Shown in pieces: positions 1 to 9,336 of a stretch of DNA of 41,064 nt (position 1 is the stretch's first letter; every line of letters starts with the position of its first letter). The translations under genes and the position numbers were made by a program. The notes below the pieces were generated by a model. That model ran no database searches, was not told where the DNA came from, and saw only the letters and a list, made by a program, of their open reading frames with translations. The DNA is from Hymenoscyphus infarciens (lineage: Eukaryota > Ascomycota > Leotiomycetes > Helotiales > Helotiaceae): the NCBI GenBank assembly GCA_001414345.1, contig LLCB01000417.1, positions 1-41,064 on the forward strand, written 5' to 3'.

Positions 1-792
1 CCCCCCCCCTACGATTCCACACCCTAGTAGAAAAAAGGGTGATACCACTCAGGGCCCGTCTCGATGGTGTTGATGGAAAACATCGATGGAGCTTCCTTGA
101 CTTTGATTGACCCCTTTGAAATTTAATTGATTAATTGTTCGGGAGTAGCCGTGAAGCATAACTTTAAATGCTGAGCTGTTGGGATTGAAGATTTCAATTC
201 AAGCTTGTCGTGACAGTGGAGTTTCCTTAAAAAAGTATCGAATTTTGGGAATGCCGTCTATTTTATGACCATGTGATTGGGGGCTGAATCTCCGGGGGAG
301 GGGACTTCAGCACTTCAGGCACCCGCAGGCCCCCAAGGCTTCTAGGGAGTCATACAAAGGCCTAGAGGTGCAATACACCGCTAGAAGCATCTCTAAAAGC
401 GATTTCTAGCCATTTCCAGGCTGGAAATAGCTCTTTAAAGTGGGGAGACCTGCCTAAAATGTTGGAGTTAGGTTGCGGCACAGCTTCCCAACACAGCCTC
501 TTCTCACTTCCGCCTCATTGGCATTGTGCTAATAACCTAAATACCCCGCCACTTCCTTCGCGCTGTATTATATTATCATTGCCAAATGAGGACCAACATA
601 CCATACTCGATGTGTCCTGTCTTCTGAATTCTTTCTTTTCTTTCTGTCTTGTTTAATATTCTTTCTTCCATTCATTTTTTACAGCGCGACGTTCTAACAT
701 CGCCGTCAACCTGCGTACCATTCACGATCGAGTCGCGTTATTCCCTACACTACTTCGACTCGAGTATTTGATTCAAATAACTTCAATACGCC
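1..792. other. Gene-less stretch upstream of the first gene
   Basis: I see no convincing gene here. The stretch holds short inverted repeats: an 8-bp pair GCTTCTAG (338-345) / CTAGAAGC (381-388), and a hairpin-like ATTTCCAG-g-CTGGAAAT at 412-428. The last 150 bases are rich in CT/TTC (about 628-690), which is common in fungal core promoters, so this end is probably the promoter and 5' leader of the gene that starts at 793. The short open frame 459-656 has no recognisable features. Confidence 0.5.
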
Positions 793-3278
793 ATGGCCGA
801 CGTCGAAGAAGCCCAGTTCACCTCGCTCTCTGCGCGTATCGCAGCCTTGAACAAACAAGGTGTTGCAAAGAGTATACTAGTAGGCGGATCGCAACCTCAG
901 CCCTCTGGAAAACGACCCCCTCCTCCTCCTCCTCCACCCGCTCGACCTGCCCTTCCCTCGAGACCGCAGACGACGAATAATCCTCCAATTGCCTCTTACG
1001 GCTCATCTGTCACGAAAGCGCCCAATAATCTGCCAAACAGCTCAATGGGAGGTGGTTCCATCTTGCCTCCCCCGCCAGTCGAGCGAGACAACCCTCAATT
1101 GCGCATCACCAATGCACAATCCCCTCCTCTGCCCGCCCGACGAGGGCCTCCACCTCTACCAACACGTAAAGAAACCTCGCCTGCCCTCCCAGCACGAAAG
1201 AGTTCCACACAAATGGTTCGGAGGGGTTCAAATGCGTCCACCATGTCGTACAGCTCTACAATATCAGGACTGTCGTTAGGTCAGACTGCGTCAAGTAATT
1301 CCTCTATAGACTCGGGGAGAAAACTGCCACCAGCATTGGACCAGGCGAAACTTCCACCACTACCCCCTTCTCTACGCGACCAAGCAAAACGAAAAGCGGA
1401 AGAGGAAGCCCGTACAAAAGTGCCTATGCAAACTGTAAAATCCTCACCAAATGTTCCACTGCGAGGACCTCCTCCCGTCGATCGTGACCAAGCTCCCAAA
1501 ATGCCCCCTAGACCAACAGGACCACCTAAAATGCCTTCGAGAAACAATTTAAGAGATCAGTCCCCACCTCAGCAGCCCCAAAGAAGACTGCCTCCGCCTG
1601 CTACCACACGGTCTGCTTTAACAATGGGCTTTGGCCAGAAGGCCGGAGGAGAGACACCAAACCCAGCTCCGAGACCAGCACCCCGCTATATCAGACCTGC
1701 AGGACCTGCGGTAGTAGAACTCGATGATCGAAGTTTCGAAAGTATCGTGATGTCCGGGAAACCCACATTCGTCGATATGTATGCCACATTCTGTAAACAT
1801 TGTGACGAGCTGGAGCCGATATGGAAAGAACTCGGTCAGAATTTTGCATTTGCCTCTAATCGATTGACAATTGCGAAATTAGATGTTGGGAAGTATGACT
1901 CCTTCATGACAAGATTCAACCTGCAACAATACCCCACCTTAATGTATTTCGATGGCCACAGCGAGACCCCGCAGGAATGTCCATTCATGCTTTCTCTAGA
2001 GGGGTTGACGGAATTTCTGGAAAAGAAATCTAGGATCTACGCCTCGGATGCGGCTTCGATACCACAGTCATCTGGTGTTCCTCCACCTCTCAATCTGAGG
2101 TCGAAACCAACAAGGAATGATATCAAAGCCGCACAGGAGCGTCCTGCTCCCGCTGAGGCTCCAACTTCGGGATGTCTTCTGTGCCGCGATTTCTCAGGTC
2201 CAGATACAGTTGCCTCGCAACATCCTCGTCATTCTCTCCCTCGAAATGAAGATTCTACCTCATATTTGGCACGAGTACTTTGTGGTCCTTTCCGGTCTCA
2301 TACAGATAAAGCGAGAGCTATCTTCACCTGGCTTCACCACAATATTGCCTACGACACTAAAGCTTTCTTCGGAAATAATGTTAAGCATGTGGAACCGAAG
2401 GACAATATTTCTTCTGGTTTGGCCGTTTGTGGTGGGTACGCTGGTGTTTTCGTGGCTATTGCGCTGAAGGCTGGCTTGGAATCTCTGATGGTTACGGGCC
2501 ATGGAAAGGGTTATGGTTCGTATTTCTCCTCCACTCTCTTCATCTTGCAAACACTAACGCTCTTATCACAGGCTACTCAGCCCTAGGCCCAGGAGATCCA
2601 GTTCCACCATGCAAGCCCGACGGCCACGCGTGGAACGCCGTTCGAATCGACAATGGGGAATGGAAACTCCTCGATCCATGTTGGGGCGCCGGAAACGTAA
2701 ACAACCAAGTCTTCAACAAGGATTTCACTCCCTCATACTTCACTATGTCGAACGACGATTTCGGATTGAAGCATTTCCCCCAAGACAAGCGATATTTCCA
2801 TCGAAGCGATGGATCTATCCCCACCTGGGAATCCTACATCCGCGGCCCTACAGGTCAAGAGCCTCTCCAACTTTTCGGCTCTGTCGAGGACCACGGTCTA
2901 TCTGCCACCTCATTCAGTCCCGCCGCAAAACACATCAAGGTCAACTCCGGCGAGACGATCCGATTCCAGTTCGGAAAAGTGTGCGAGCATTGGGATCACG
3001 TCAAGAATGGAAAAGGAAAACCATACCCCATGATCCTCAAAATCAACGGCGTGGATGGAAGAAAGGAGGACTACGTCGCATTTGAGAATAACGATCATTG
3101 GTGGTGGGCGGATGTTAGGGCTAAGGATTTGGGGGCGCCGGGACAGGTGGTGTCTTGTTATGCGGTTACGACGATTAGTGGGAAGGACGCGAGAGGTGTT
3201 AGCAGACGGGAGTACTTGAATAAAAAGGGGAAGGTCGCTATGGGATTTGGGGGCGTTTGTGCATGGACTCTTGTTTAA
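793..3278 (+). CDS. Proline-rich protein with thioredoxin-like and transglutaminase-like domains
   Basis: Two exons, 793-2515 and 2572-3278, are joined across a 56-nt intron (GT at 2516, CTAAC branch site, AG at 2570-2571) and give 809 residues. Residues 1-300 are proline-rich with several PxxP stretches, as in adaptor proteins that bind SH3 domains. Residues about 306-400 form a thioredoxin fold with a CKHC dithiol motif (Cys334, Cys337) and a conserved QYPT cis-proline segment. Residues about 500-620 form a transglutaminase-like core with Cys546 (AVCGGYA), His593 (DGHAWN) and Asp609 (LLDPCW), so the Cys-His-Asp triad is complete. The rest, to 809, is a C-terminal beta-rich region. The transglutaminase-like part resembles the Cyk3/kyphoscoliosis-peptidase group linked to cytokinesis and the cytoskeleton, though I see no SH3 domain. 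There is no signal peptide, so it is probably cytosolic. The thioredoxin insertion is uninterrupted within exon 1 and is the odd part of this protein. Confidence 0.88.
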
Positions 3279-3901
3279 TTATGGGGGTTGGGAGAGTTTT
3301 GGGATACCCGGGGTTTTTTGGGCGTGATTGGGAATTGGGAATTGGGACTAGACTTGTCAGTTTGTAGCGAGATGGGAAATTAATGAATATTGATCATTCG
3401 TAGTGGAGTGTGTTTTTTGGGGGAACATCCACCTTTCTTGTTTGACTACACACGAGAAAATAGGTCAAACATCTTGTTCTTTCTTCCCCGAACTGCATCG
3501 AGGAGTTGTGGGCCTTGTTAGTTGTCTTCTTGAGGTTGTGTAGAGAAGACAACATAGAGCGGCCTCTTGTTTTGCAACTCGGTCGAGGAATCGTCTTTAG
3601 TGTCGTACACAGCCTTTAATTTTACTACGAGCTTTGATGAGATGCAATGTCAATGGTAATTTCATTACTTTTACGCCCCAGAATTGCAACGATGTAGCTG
3701 GAGGTTGGATGTAACCGTTGGCCGAAGCTCGGCGTCAAAAATATCAAATTTCAATTACAATTAAAAGAAAAACACTTGCCAATTTGGGCCGCTCGAAATC
3801 TGTCCGCTGCTTTCTGATGCCAATTCAATGCTCCAGCTAAAATGCAAACCCAAGGCCGGAGATTTCCAGAGTCCCAAGACAAGTATCTCGTGGTGTCGTA
3901 C
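3279..3901. other. Intergenic region between convergent genes
   Basis: This holds the 3' ends of the plus-strand gene ending at 3278 and the minus-strand gene ending at 3902. It probably contains both 3' untranslated regions and poly(A) sites. I see no gene or clear repeat. Confidence 0.5.
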
Positions 3902-4555
3902 CTAGTAATCGCTGCCATTGCTATCCGAGGTATCATCATCAGAGCTGTCATCCTCGACTTCCTCCTCCTCCACCTTCGCCTTAGCAAAAATGTCGCCGAG
4001 ATCATCGATTTCCTCAGCCTCCTTAACCTCTGCATTTGGAATCTCCGCGAGGAAGAACACGATTTTCGCAAAATCATCCGCGTACGACGGAATCTTTCCC
4101 TCCGCAACCCACTTTGGGACCAATCGACCAACGACTCCTGCGCAGCCAGGCTCGCTGGGCTTGACGGTGCCGTAAAACTCATGTTGGTTATCAAACTTGG
4201 TGTTGTAGAGGCCGGCGATGGTGATTTTCATGATGAGGACCTTGTTGAACATCTTGGTGCCTCGAGCGGCGTCGCCGCGGAGGTTCTCGAGGAACTTGGT
4301 CCAGCGAGGCTCGGTCATGAGGGCGACGTGGGAGGCTTCGAGGAGGATTTCGTCGTGGAGGAGGGTCTTGACCTGCCTCTCGACGAGGGCGACATACATG
4401 GGAGGGAGGGGGGAGAAGGGCTTGGGAGACCAGTAGTTGGCCAGCATGCGGATGAAATCCGAGATGCCGAAGCCATGGTAGACCTGGCGGGGCTTGCGGT
4501 CGAGGTTGATGCGTCTGGCGCTGGTAGCGAGGTCTTGGATCTCTTCGGTAGACAT
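3902..4555 (-). CDS. Unrecognised 217-residue protein with acidic tail
   Basis: This is one exon of 217 residues. I do not recognise the family. The first ~180 residues look globular, with many aromatic residues and prolines in 25-60 (for example YHGFGISDF, NYWSPKPFSPLPP). The last ~35 residues are almost all Glu, Asp and Ser, an acidic disordered tail. There is no signal peptide or membrane segment. The N-terminal two thirds use mostly C/G-ending codons (AAG, GTC, CTC, ATC, AAC), more biased than the neighbouring genes, which suggests high expression. Just upstream on the minus strand there is a possible leader intron (4561-4624: GTAATT donor, CTAAT branch site, AATAG acceptor) ending five bases before the ATG. 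A long antisense frame across the gene (3842-4675) is best explained by this codon bias. Confidence 0.75.
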   Translation of the reverse strand: MSTEEIQDLATSARRINLDRKPRQVYHGFGISDFIRMLANYWSPKPFSPLPPMYVALVERQVKTLLHDEILLEASHVALMTEPRWTKFLENLRGDAARGTKMFNKVLIMKITIAGLYNTKFDNQHEFYGTVKPSEPGCAGVVGRLVPKWVAEGKIPSYADDFAKIVFFLAEIPNAEVKEAEEIDDLGDIFAKAKVEEEEVEDDSSDDDTSDSNGSDY

Positions 4556-5290
4556 CGTGACTATTTTTACCTCGTATTAGCATCTCTGCGATGTATTTTG
4601 GACCGGGTCTCGATGGGTAATTACATTTGGTTCTGGGCAGGGTCTAGGGCTGCTGGTTCGAGGGTCTGGAAATGATTCTGTAGTCAATGCGATGTGCAAT
4701 GATGGGAGAAATGCGATGCGATTGTGGGTGGTTGCAGACTGGTCGATGAGTTGATGAGAGAAGACTGCTCTTATCACAGGAAATTAACTAGCTCATGAAT
4801 TCTGAAATGCAAATCTCAGAGACGTAGGTGAAAAGAAACTATGATATCTACCTTTATGAATCAAGTTTTACGCTTTAGTATTCTCAAGCAATGACTCAAA
4901 AAGAGTAATTGTAGTAGACTATGAATGTTGACTCTTGTATTTAGAAGGTGTCTACTAGCCTGAAAGTACTCTGTAGTGATTGTAGTAGTATGATATGAGA
5001 GGGAAGTAACTCTTGAAGAGCAGAAACCGAACTACAAAGCGAAAAAGAACTATATAGTTCCTCCTTTCTACCTTTCTCAAGATCTGTCACATGATCGGCT
5101 AATTCAGGAGGGGCCGTGGGGGTCGTTGGTAAGTTTGGTCACAACAGGTGAATCCCAGAACAACTGTTTTATAATTCTACATTGAACGATTCAAAAGTCT
5201 TATGTTTGCTTGGTATTCAGAAAAAGAGAGATTTTTGACATAAGTTCCAATATCATAAACTAACAATCTTACTTAGTTCTGCTTATATTC
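4556..5290. other. Gene-less stretch upstream of the minus-strand gene
   Basis: This contains the probable promoter and leader of the gene starting at 4555, followed by moderately AT-rich DNA with no supported gene. A GTCACATGA motif lies at 5086-5094 and recurs elsewhere in the window. Confidence 0.4.
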
Positions 5291-5520
5291 ATTAGAACAA
5301 CATTCGCAAAAGTTTTTTCTACAAAATAACTAGGACAAACAAAAGTTTGGAAGTCTGTTACTGAACTAAGGGTTGTGGAGGTGCTTTCTTTCTTAAGATC
5401 TATTTATTAGAACAATATTGAATAAAGTCTCTTATACTAAAAAACGGAAATAAAAGAAACTCTAGAATTATTTTACTGAACTTAGAGCTATGGACAGGTT
5501 TTCTTTCTTAGCGTGTCTAT
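5291..5520. repeat. Diverged tandem duplication, ~115-bp unit
   Basis: Two adjacent units line up at a constant offset of 115 bases. ATTAGAACAA occurs at 5291 and 5406, CTGAACTAAG at 5361 matches CTGAACTTAG at 5476, and CTTTCTTTCTTA-like text follows in each. The copies differ at many positions, so the duplication is old. No coding potential is visible. Confidence 0.65.
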
Positions 5521-5969
5521 ATCAAATAACCGTTGCTGAAGACTAGTTAACTAATAATCCAGCAGAAAATTCTTTTATAAATATAGATCAAGTAACTCTT
5601 TTATAAACTCTAGAACTTATTCAAAATGTTGACCGTTGAGCACGCAGCTGAACGTTATGAGTACTATTGAATTCAAAGTATCAAATAAAATTTTGGCTCT
5701 TTTTATGAACGTTATATTCTAGAAGGAAGGTATAATACTTTGTAAATGCTATAACCTCTCGTGAACTCTATCTCTCCATGTGAACGCTGTATATGCTTAT
5801 AAACTTCAGCACCTAATAAACGAGAGCCCTTTAAATGAACGATAGCTCTTTGAATGGACACTAAGCTTTCTGATGAACGCTTGACCTAGTAATGAATTAT
5901 AGACAACTTTTGAAATTGGGATATTTAGATAGGCATTACGTCTTCTAATGAAGGATCTGGAGGCGGTCA
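5521..5969. other. Gene-less AT-rich stretch with recurring TGAACG words
   Basis: There is no supported gene. Between 5640 and 5900 the word (A/C/G)TGAACG recurs at about 5648, 5706, 5780, 5835 and 5872, spaced by tens of bases, with near-matches between. It could be a worn-out tandem array or chance in AT-rich DNA. Confidence 0.3.
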
Positions 5970-6520
5970 GCTCTTTTTCAAAGGTGCCCTCTAATTATCT
6001 GTTTTTACAACAAAAAACCCAAAGACGCCTGATCAACAATCCATAGGGTTGCGCCGTTTCATAATCTGCTCCCTTGGCAAGATAATTAAGTATTAAGTAA
6101 GAAAGACGTTCTTAAAAAAGCCTTGAGATTCAGAGTCTCTATACTGGAGATTTAGCTGAAAATGAAGCGATAAAAGAGGTGTCGATGCAGCCAGTCATGT
6201 GACGACAACTCACAAAAGTCATGAATTGGTGTTCGATTCACTCTTCAGATTTTATTAGAAGCGTAAGAAAGCTACCCCGAAGCCATATAGTCACCTAAAA
6301 TGATAGAGTTCTACCTTTCAGCCTGTCCACGTGCTCAATTTATAGCTCCCCGGTTCTGCTATGTGCTCCCGCGTTTCCTCTTAACACTAACACCAACATC
6401 AATTCTGCTCTGATCAAGAAACTATTAAGAACTTTCATAAGTTAGAAACGTATCTTTTGATTCCCGCGATATGCGAAAAAATGGCTGTCATATCAGGAAT
6501 CATGCTCCCAACCTCTTCTT
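5970..6520 (+). repeat. Dispersed diverged repeat, copy A
   Basis: This is colinear with 18086-18623 on the same strand. Shared blocks in the same order are: AATTATCTGTTT; ACAAAAAAC..AAAG followed by CCTGATCAA; CTGCTCCC; AGTCATGTGA; CTTCAGA..ATTAGAAGCG; a TCCACGTG E-box (6327-6333); AACACCAACA.CAATTCTGC; and a final ATCAGGAA..CTGC-like block. Many substitutions and small gaps separate the copies. It lies in the 5' region of the xylanase gene and may be an old transposon remnant or a duplicated promoter segment. No coding capacity is visible. Confidence 0.6.
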
Positions 6521-7337
6521 CTTATCAATTCTACCCTAAGAAAACAAGACGAAACTTTCCTTTCTATCCTATATTTTCCAACCCGTCATTGTACCAATTC
6601 TCTTTTTCTTATCAATCCTTGAGCCTCGGTATTCTTATTCTTCCCCTCCGAAAAGCGAGCTAGTGCTTTTAGCCACGATTAGCCGGGCTGCGTGTAAATA
6701 GGCACGTCGCTACTTCCACCATTTATTGAGCAGAGAAAATATGGAGAGGATGGGGATAGGGATCTCAAGACGCGGGTATACCCCTCACTCTGGATATTGG
6801 GGTAACATGGTTGTGGATCTTGGGACGGTTCGTATATGGTTTAGATTCCGGATGTGGCAGACGATGGGGTTTAGGTAACTATCTTGTTCTTTTGTTCGGC
6901 TCCTTTTGGTCTGCGAGTATTGTTTGATTGACATTTTACAATTTTGGGAGTACCAATTTCCACCTCTGTTGAGTTTCTCGGGCTGTTGAGACAAGTGTCC
7001 AAGACAGGAGACCTGACGAGTATTCGACTCTGCAATCATCAACCAGTTTTTGGGGGTTGAGCAAGGCAAGGATGGCATGAGTGGCAAGGTCCTCTAACCC
7101 GCTGCCACCCCTCACTCCCCGTCCTTGGAATTCTATCATGCAGGTCCAGATTAGCATTCTAGCTACCCATGGCCATATTCATTTTTTCTGGAGCTGTCCG
7201 TTCGGAGCTACGGGTCCAATACACTTTATCCTTTCCCATCTATAAACATCTGCGTTCCCTATGTTCGGAATTTTTTGTCCCACTTGCTTTTACACCTCTC
7301 AATCAGCCAGCGCTTCATTGCAACTGGAATCAACAAG
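6521..7337 (+). promoter_or_regulatory. Probable promoter region of the xylanase gene
   Basis: Two direct copies of the XlnR/Xyr1-type core lie at 6668-6674 (TTTAGCC, read as GGCTAAA on the minus strand) and 6679-6684 (TTAGCC, GGCTAA), with start points 11 bp apart and about 660 bases before the xylanase ATG. A TATAAA box at 7241-7246 stands about 97 bases before the ATG. In Aspergillus and Trichoderma, GGCTAA-type sites bind the xylanase activator. That they act so here is inferred. The sites are short and can occur by chance. Confidence 0.35.
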
Positions 7338-8883
7338 ATGCGTTTCACAACTTCTCTTTTGACGGCACTTGCAACTGGAGCAGTCGTGAACGCGCAATTG
7401 AACACTCTAGCAAGGAAAGCGGGTCTGAAATATTTCGGGAGCGCAAGTGATATTGTTGATGTTAAGGCATTGGATGTTACTTATGCGAAGATATTGAGCA
7501 ATAAGAAGGAGTTTGGACAGATTACTCCTGCTAACGGGATGAAGGTATTTTCTCTCATCATTACCTATTCCCTTTCCAATTGGGATTGGAAAGAGGAGCC
7601 GGAAGGGATGAAAATGCTAACTGAGAGAAATAGTGGTTCGCAGTAGAGCCGGAACAAAACGTTTTCAATTACAGCTACGGAGAGGTGGTTTCCAAGTATG
7701 CGAAGAAGAATAAACAGTTATTGAGATGTCATACTTTGGTCTGGCACTCGCAGCTTGCTCCTTGGGGTATGTTTCTCACCTTTCCCCAAACCCCCCTCTC
7801 CTCGCTCCTTTGAAATCGTAGACTAATTGAACACGAATAGTTGAGAGCACAGTTTGGACCAAGAAAACACTCACGGATGTAATTATCAACCACGTTACCA
7901 AGCAAGTAAAACACTGGAAAGGCCAATGCTACGCCTGGGACGTTGTCAATGAAGGACTCAACGAAGATGGAACATTCAGAAACTCAACCTTTTACCAAGT
8001 TCTTGGTCCTGAGTACTGTTCGTCTCCCATCCCCGCATCTCACCTCTTCATATCCACGAACTAACATCTTTTTCCGTATATAGTAGCAATAGCCTTCCGC
8101 GCCGCCCACGCCGCCGACCCCCACGCAAAACTCTACTACAACGACTATAACCTCGAAAGTCCATCCCCAAAAGTCACGGCTGTATTGGAAAAGATTGTTA
8201 AGCCATTGTTGAAACAGAGGGTACCAATTCACGGGATTGGGATGCAGGCGCATATGAAGAGTTATTCTAGGCCCAGCTTGGATGATATGATTAGTGTTAT
8301 GAGGAGCTATGAGGCGTTGGGGATGGATGTTGCAATTACCGAGTGAGTCGTCAACTTTTTTTGGGTCAGCCTTCTTGGGTCTTTGAATTTTGGTGGAACC
8401 TGAAATCTAAGAAGAGAGCGGAGGGACGAAGCGGCAATCAAGAAAGGGGCATCGGAAAAATGCCGCTAATGGCTGCTCTCAACAGACTCGATGTCCGGAT
8501 CCTCGAACCCGAAACCCCCGAAAAAATGATTGAACAAGCGGGTGCGTTCCGTGATGCAGCAGGAGCTTGTGTACAAGTAGACGCCTGTGTTGGCGTGACG
8601 GTTTGGGATTTCTGGGATCCTGTAAGTATTCTCACTTTTCCTCCCATGCCCTCTACTTTCTTCGCCTATTAGACGGCAATTTTGATTTTCCATCATGAAT
8701 GCCGGGAAACGACAACTGACTATTCAACAGGTCTCATGGGTCCCAGGTGTTTTCACAGGGGAAGGTTCTGCGACGTTGTATTATGCGAATTTTACTAAAC
8801 ATCCTGCTTATGAAGGGATTGTTGATGCTTTGAAAAATGGGACGAGGAGGGCGCTTGGTGATGATGATGAGGATGATGATTGA
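7338..8883 (+). CDS. GH10 endo-1,4-beta-xylanase, secreted
   Basis: Six exons (7338-7544, 7634-7766, 7841-8017, 8084-8342, 8486-8621, 8731-8883) give 354 residues. Each intron has GT-AG ends and a plausible branch site. The enzyme cleaves internal beta-1,4 bonds of xylan outside the cell. Residues 1-19 form a signal peptide ending in VNA. The rest is a GH10 barrel with the usual landmarks: NGMKW near residue 70, HTLVWHSQ, the acid/base Glu151 in WDVVNE and the nucleophile Glu259 in ITELDVR (codon split by intron 4). WDFWDP and SWVPGVF follow near the end. There is no carbohydrate-binding module. The length is normal for a single-domain GH10. The last residues form a short Asp/Glu tail, which is unusual and may be disordered. 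The acceptor of intron 3 could be 8083 or 8086; I prefer 8083 because it gives YLAIAF. Confidence 0.93.
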
Positions 8884-9174
8884 TGGTGTGTATAATCCTG
8901 AACAACAGAGTTGATTACTGAGAGGTGTTGGCCTGGTACCGGTGCTCAATCGTGGTTGTATTTTGTGCTGTGGTGATGTTTAACAAGATTTACGGAGGAA
9001 ACAAACTTGAATGAGTCGCCACGTGACCCAAAATGAAAATTGAGGAGGTTGGGAGAGGGGTAACATCCGATGCTACCTACAGAACTTCACGCAACGGTTT
9101 CATCACGAAAGCTATCCACCTAACAATGCTTTCGCAATCCCTTCTGACCAACCAACCTTCCCCTCGACCTCTAG
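8884..9174. other. Intergenic region after the xylanase
   Basis: This is the probable 3' end of the xylanase transcript. A CACGTG E-box lies near 9020. No gene is supported. Confidence 0.35.
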
Positions 9175-9336
9175 AATAGACCATTGCTCCTCCTACGACG
9201 ACTCTGCCTCTCCCCTCACCTCTCCACCCGCGATGAAGCCGAAACAACACTCGAGCAAGCCTGGAAGATGGGATACGATCTATTTGTCGCGTCATACCTT
9301 CTTGGAATGTCGGGCCCGACAATAAATTGGGAATAA
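9175..9336 (+). pseudogene. Possible gene relic, 53-codon fragment
   Basis: A stop-free run of 53 codons without a usable start ends in TAA at 9334-9336. The middle part (RDEAETTLEQAWKMGYDLF and a following VASYLLGMSGP) has the composition of a genuine folded protein, not random translation. An overlapping frame is also open across much of 9060-9324, so this could be chance. I do not recognise a family. Flanking DNA to about 9780 shows no matching exons that I can join. Confidence 0.2.

Noticed and set aside
459..656. 65-codon open frame before the first gene
   Set aside because: It has low-quality composition, no motif, and overlaps the probable promoter and CT-rich leader.
3842..4675. 277-codon open frame antisense to the gene at 3902-4555
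   Set aside because: It overlaps a better gene whose C/G-ending codons leave the opposite strand free of stops. Its translation lacks protein-like structure.
6225..6245. GTTCGATTC word resembling a tRNA T-loop
   Set aside because: No matching acceptor stem, D-arm or anticodon arm could be folded around it.
8343..8672. 109-codon open frame in the xylanase region
   Set aside because: It spans intron 4 and exon 5 of the xylanase and only partly follows the enzyme's frame.
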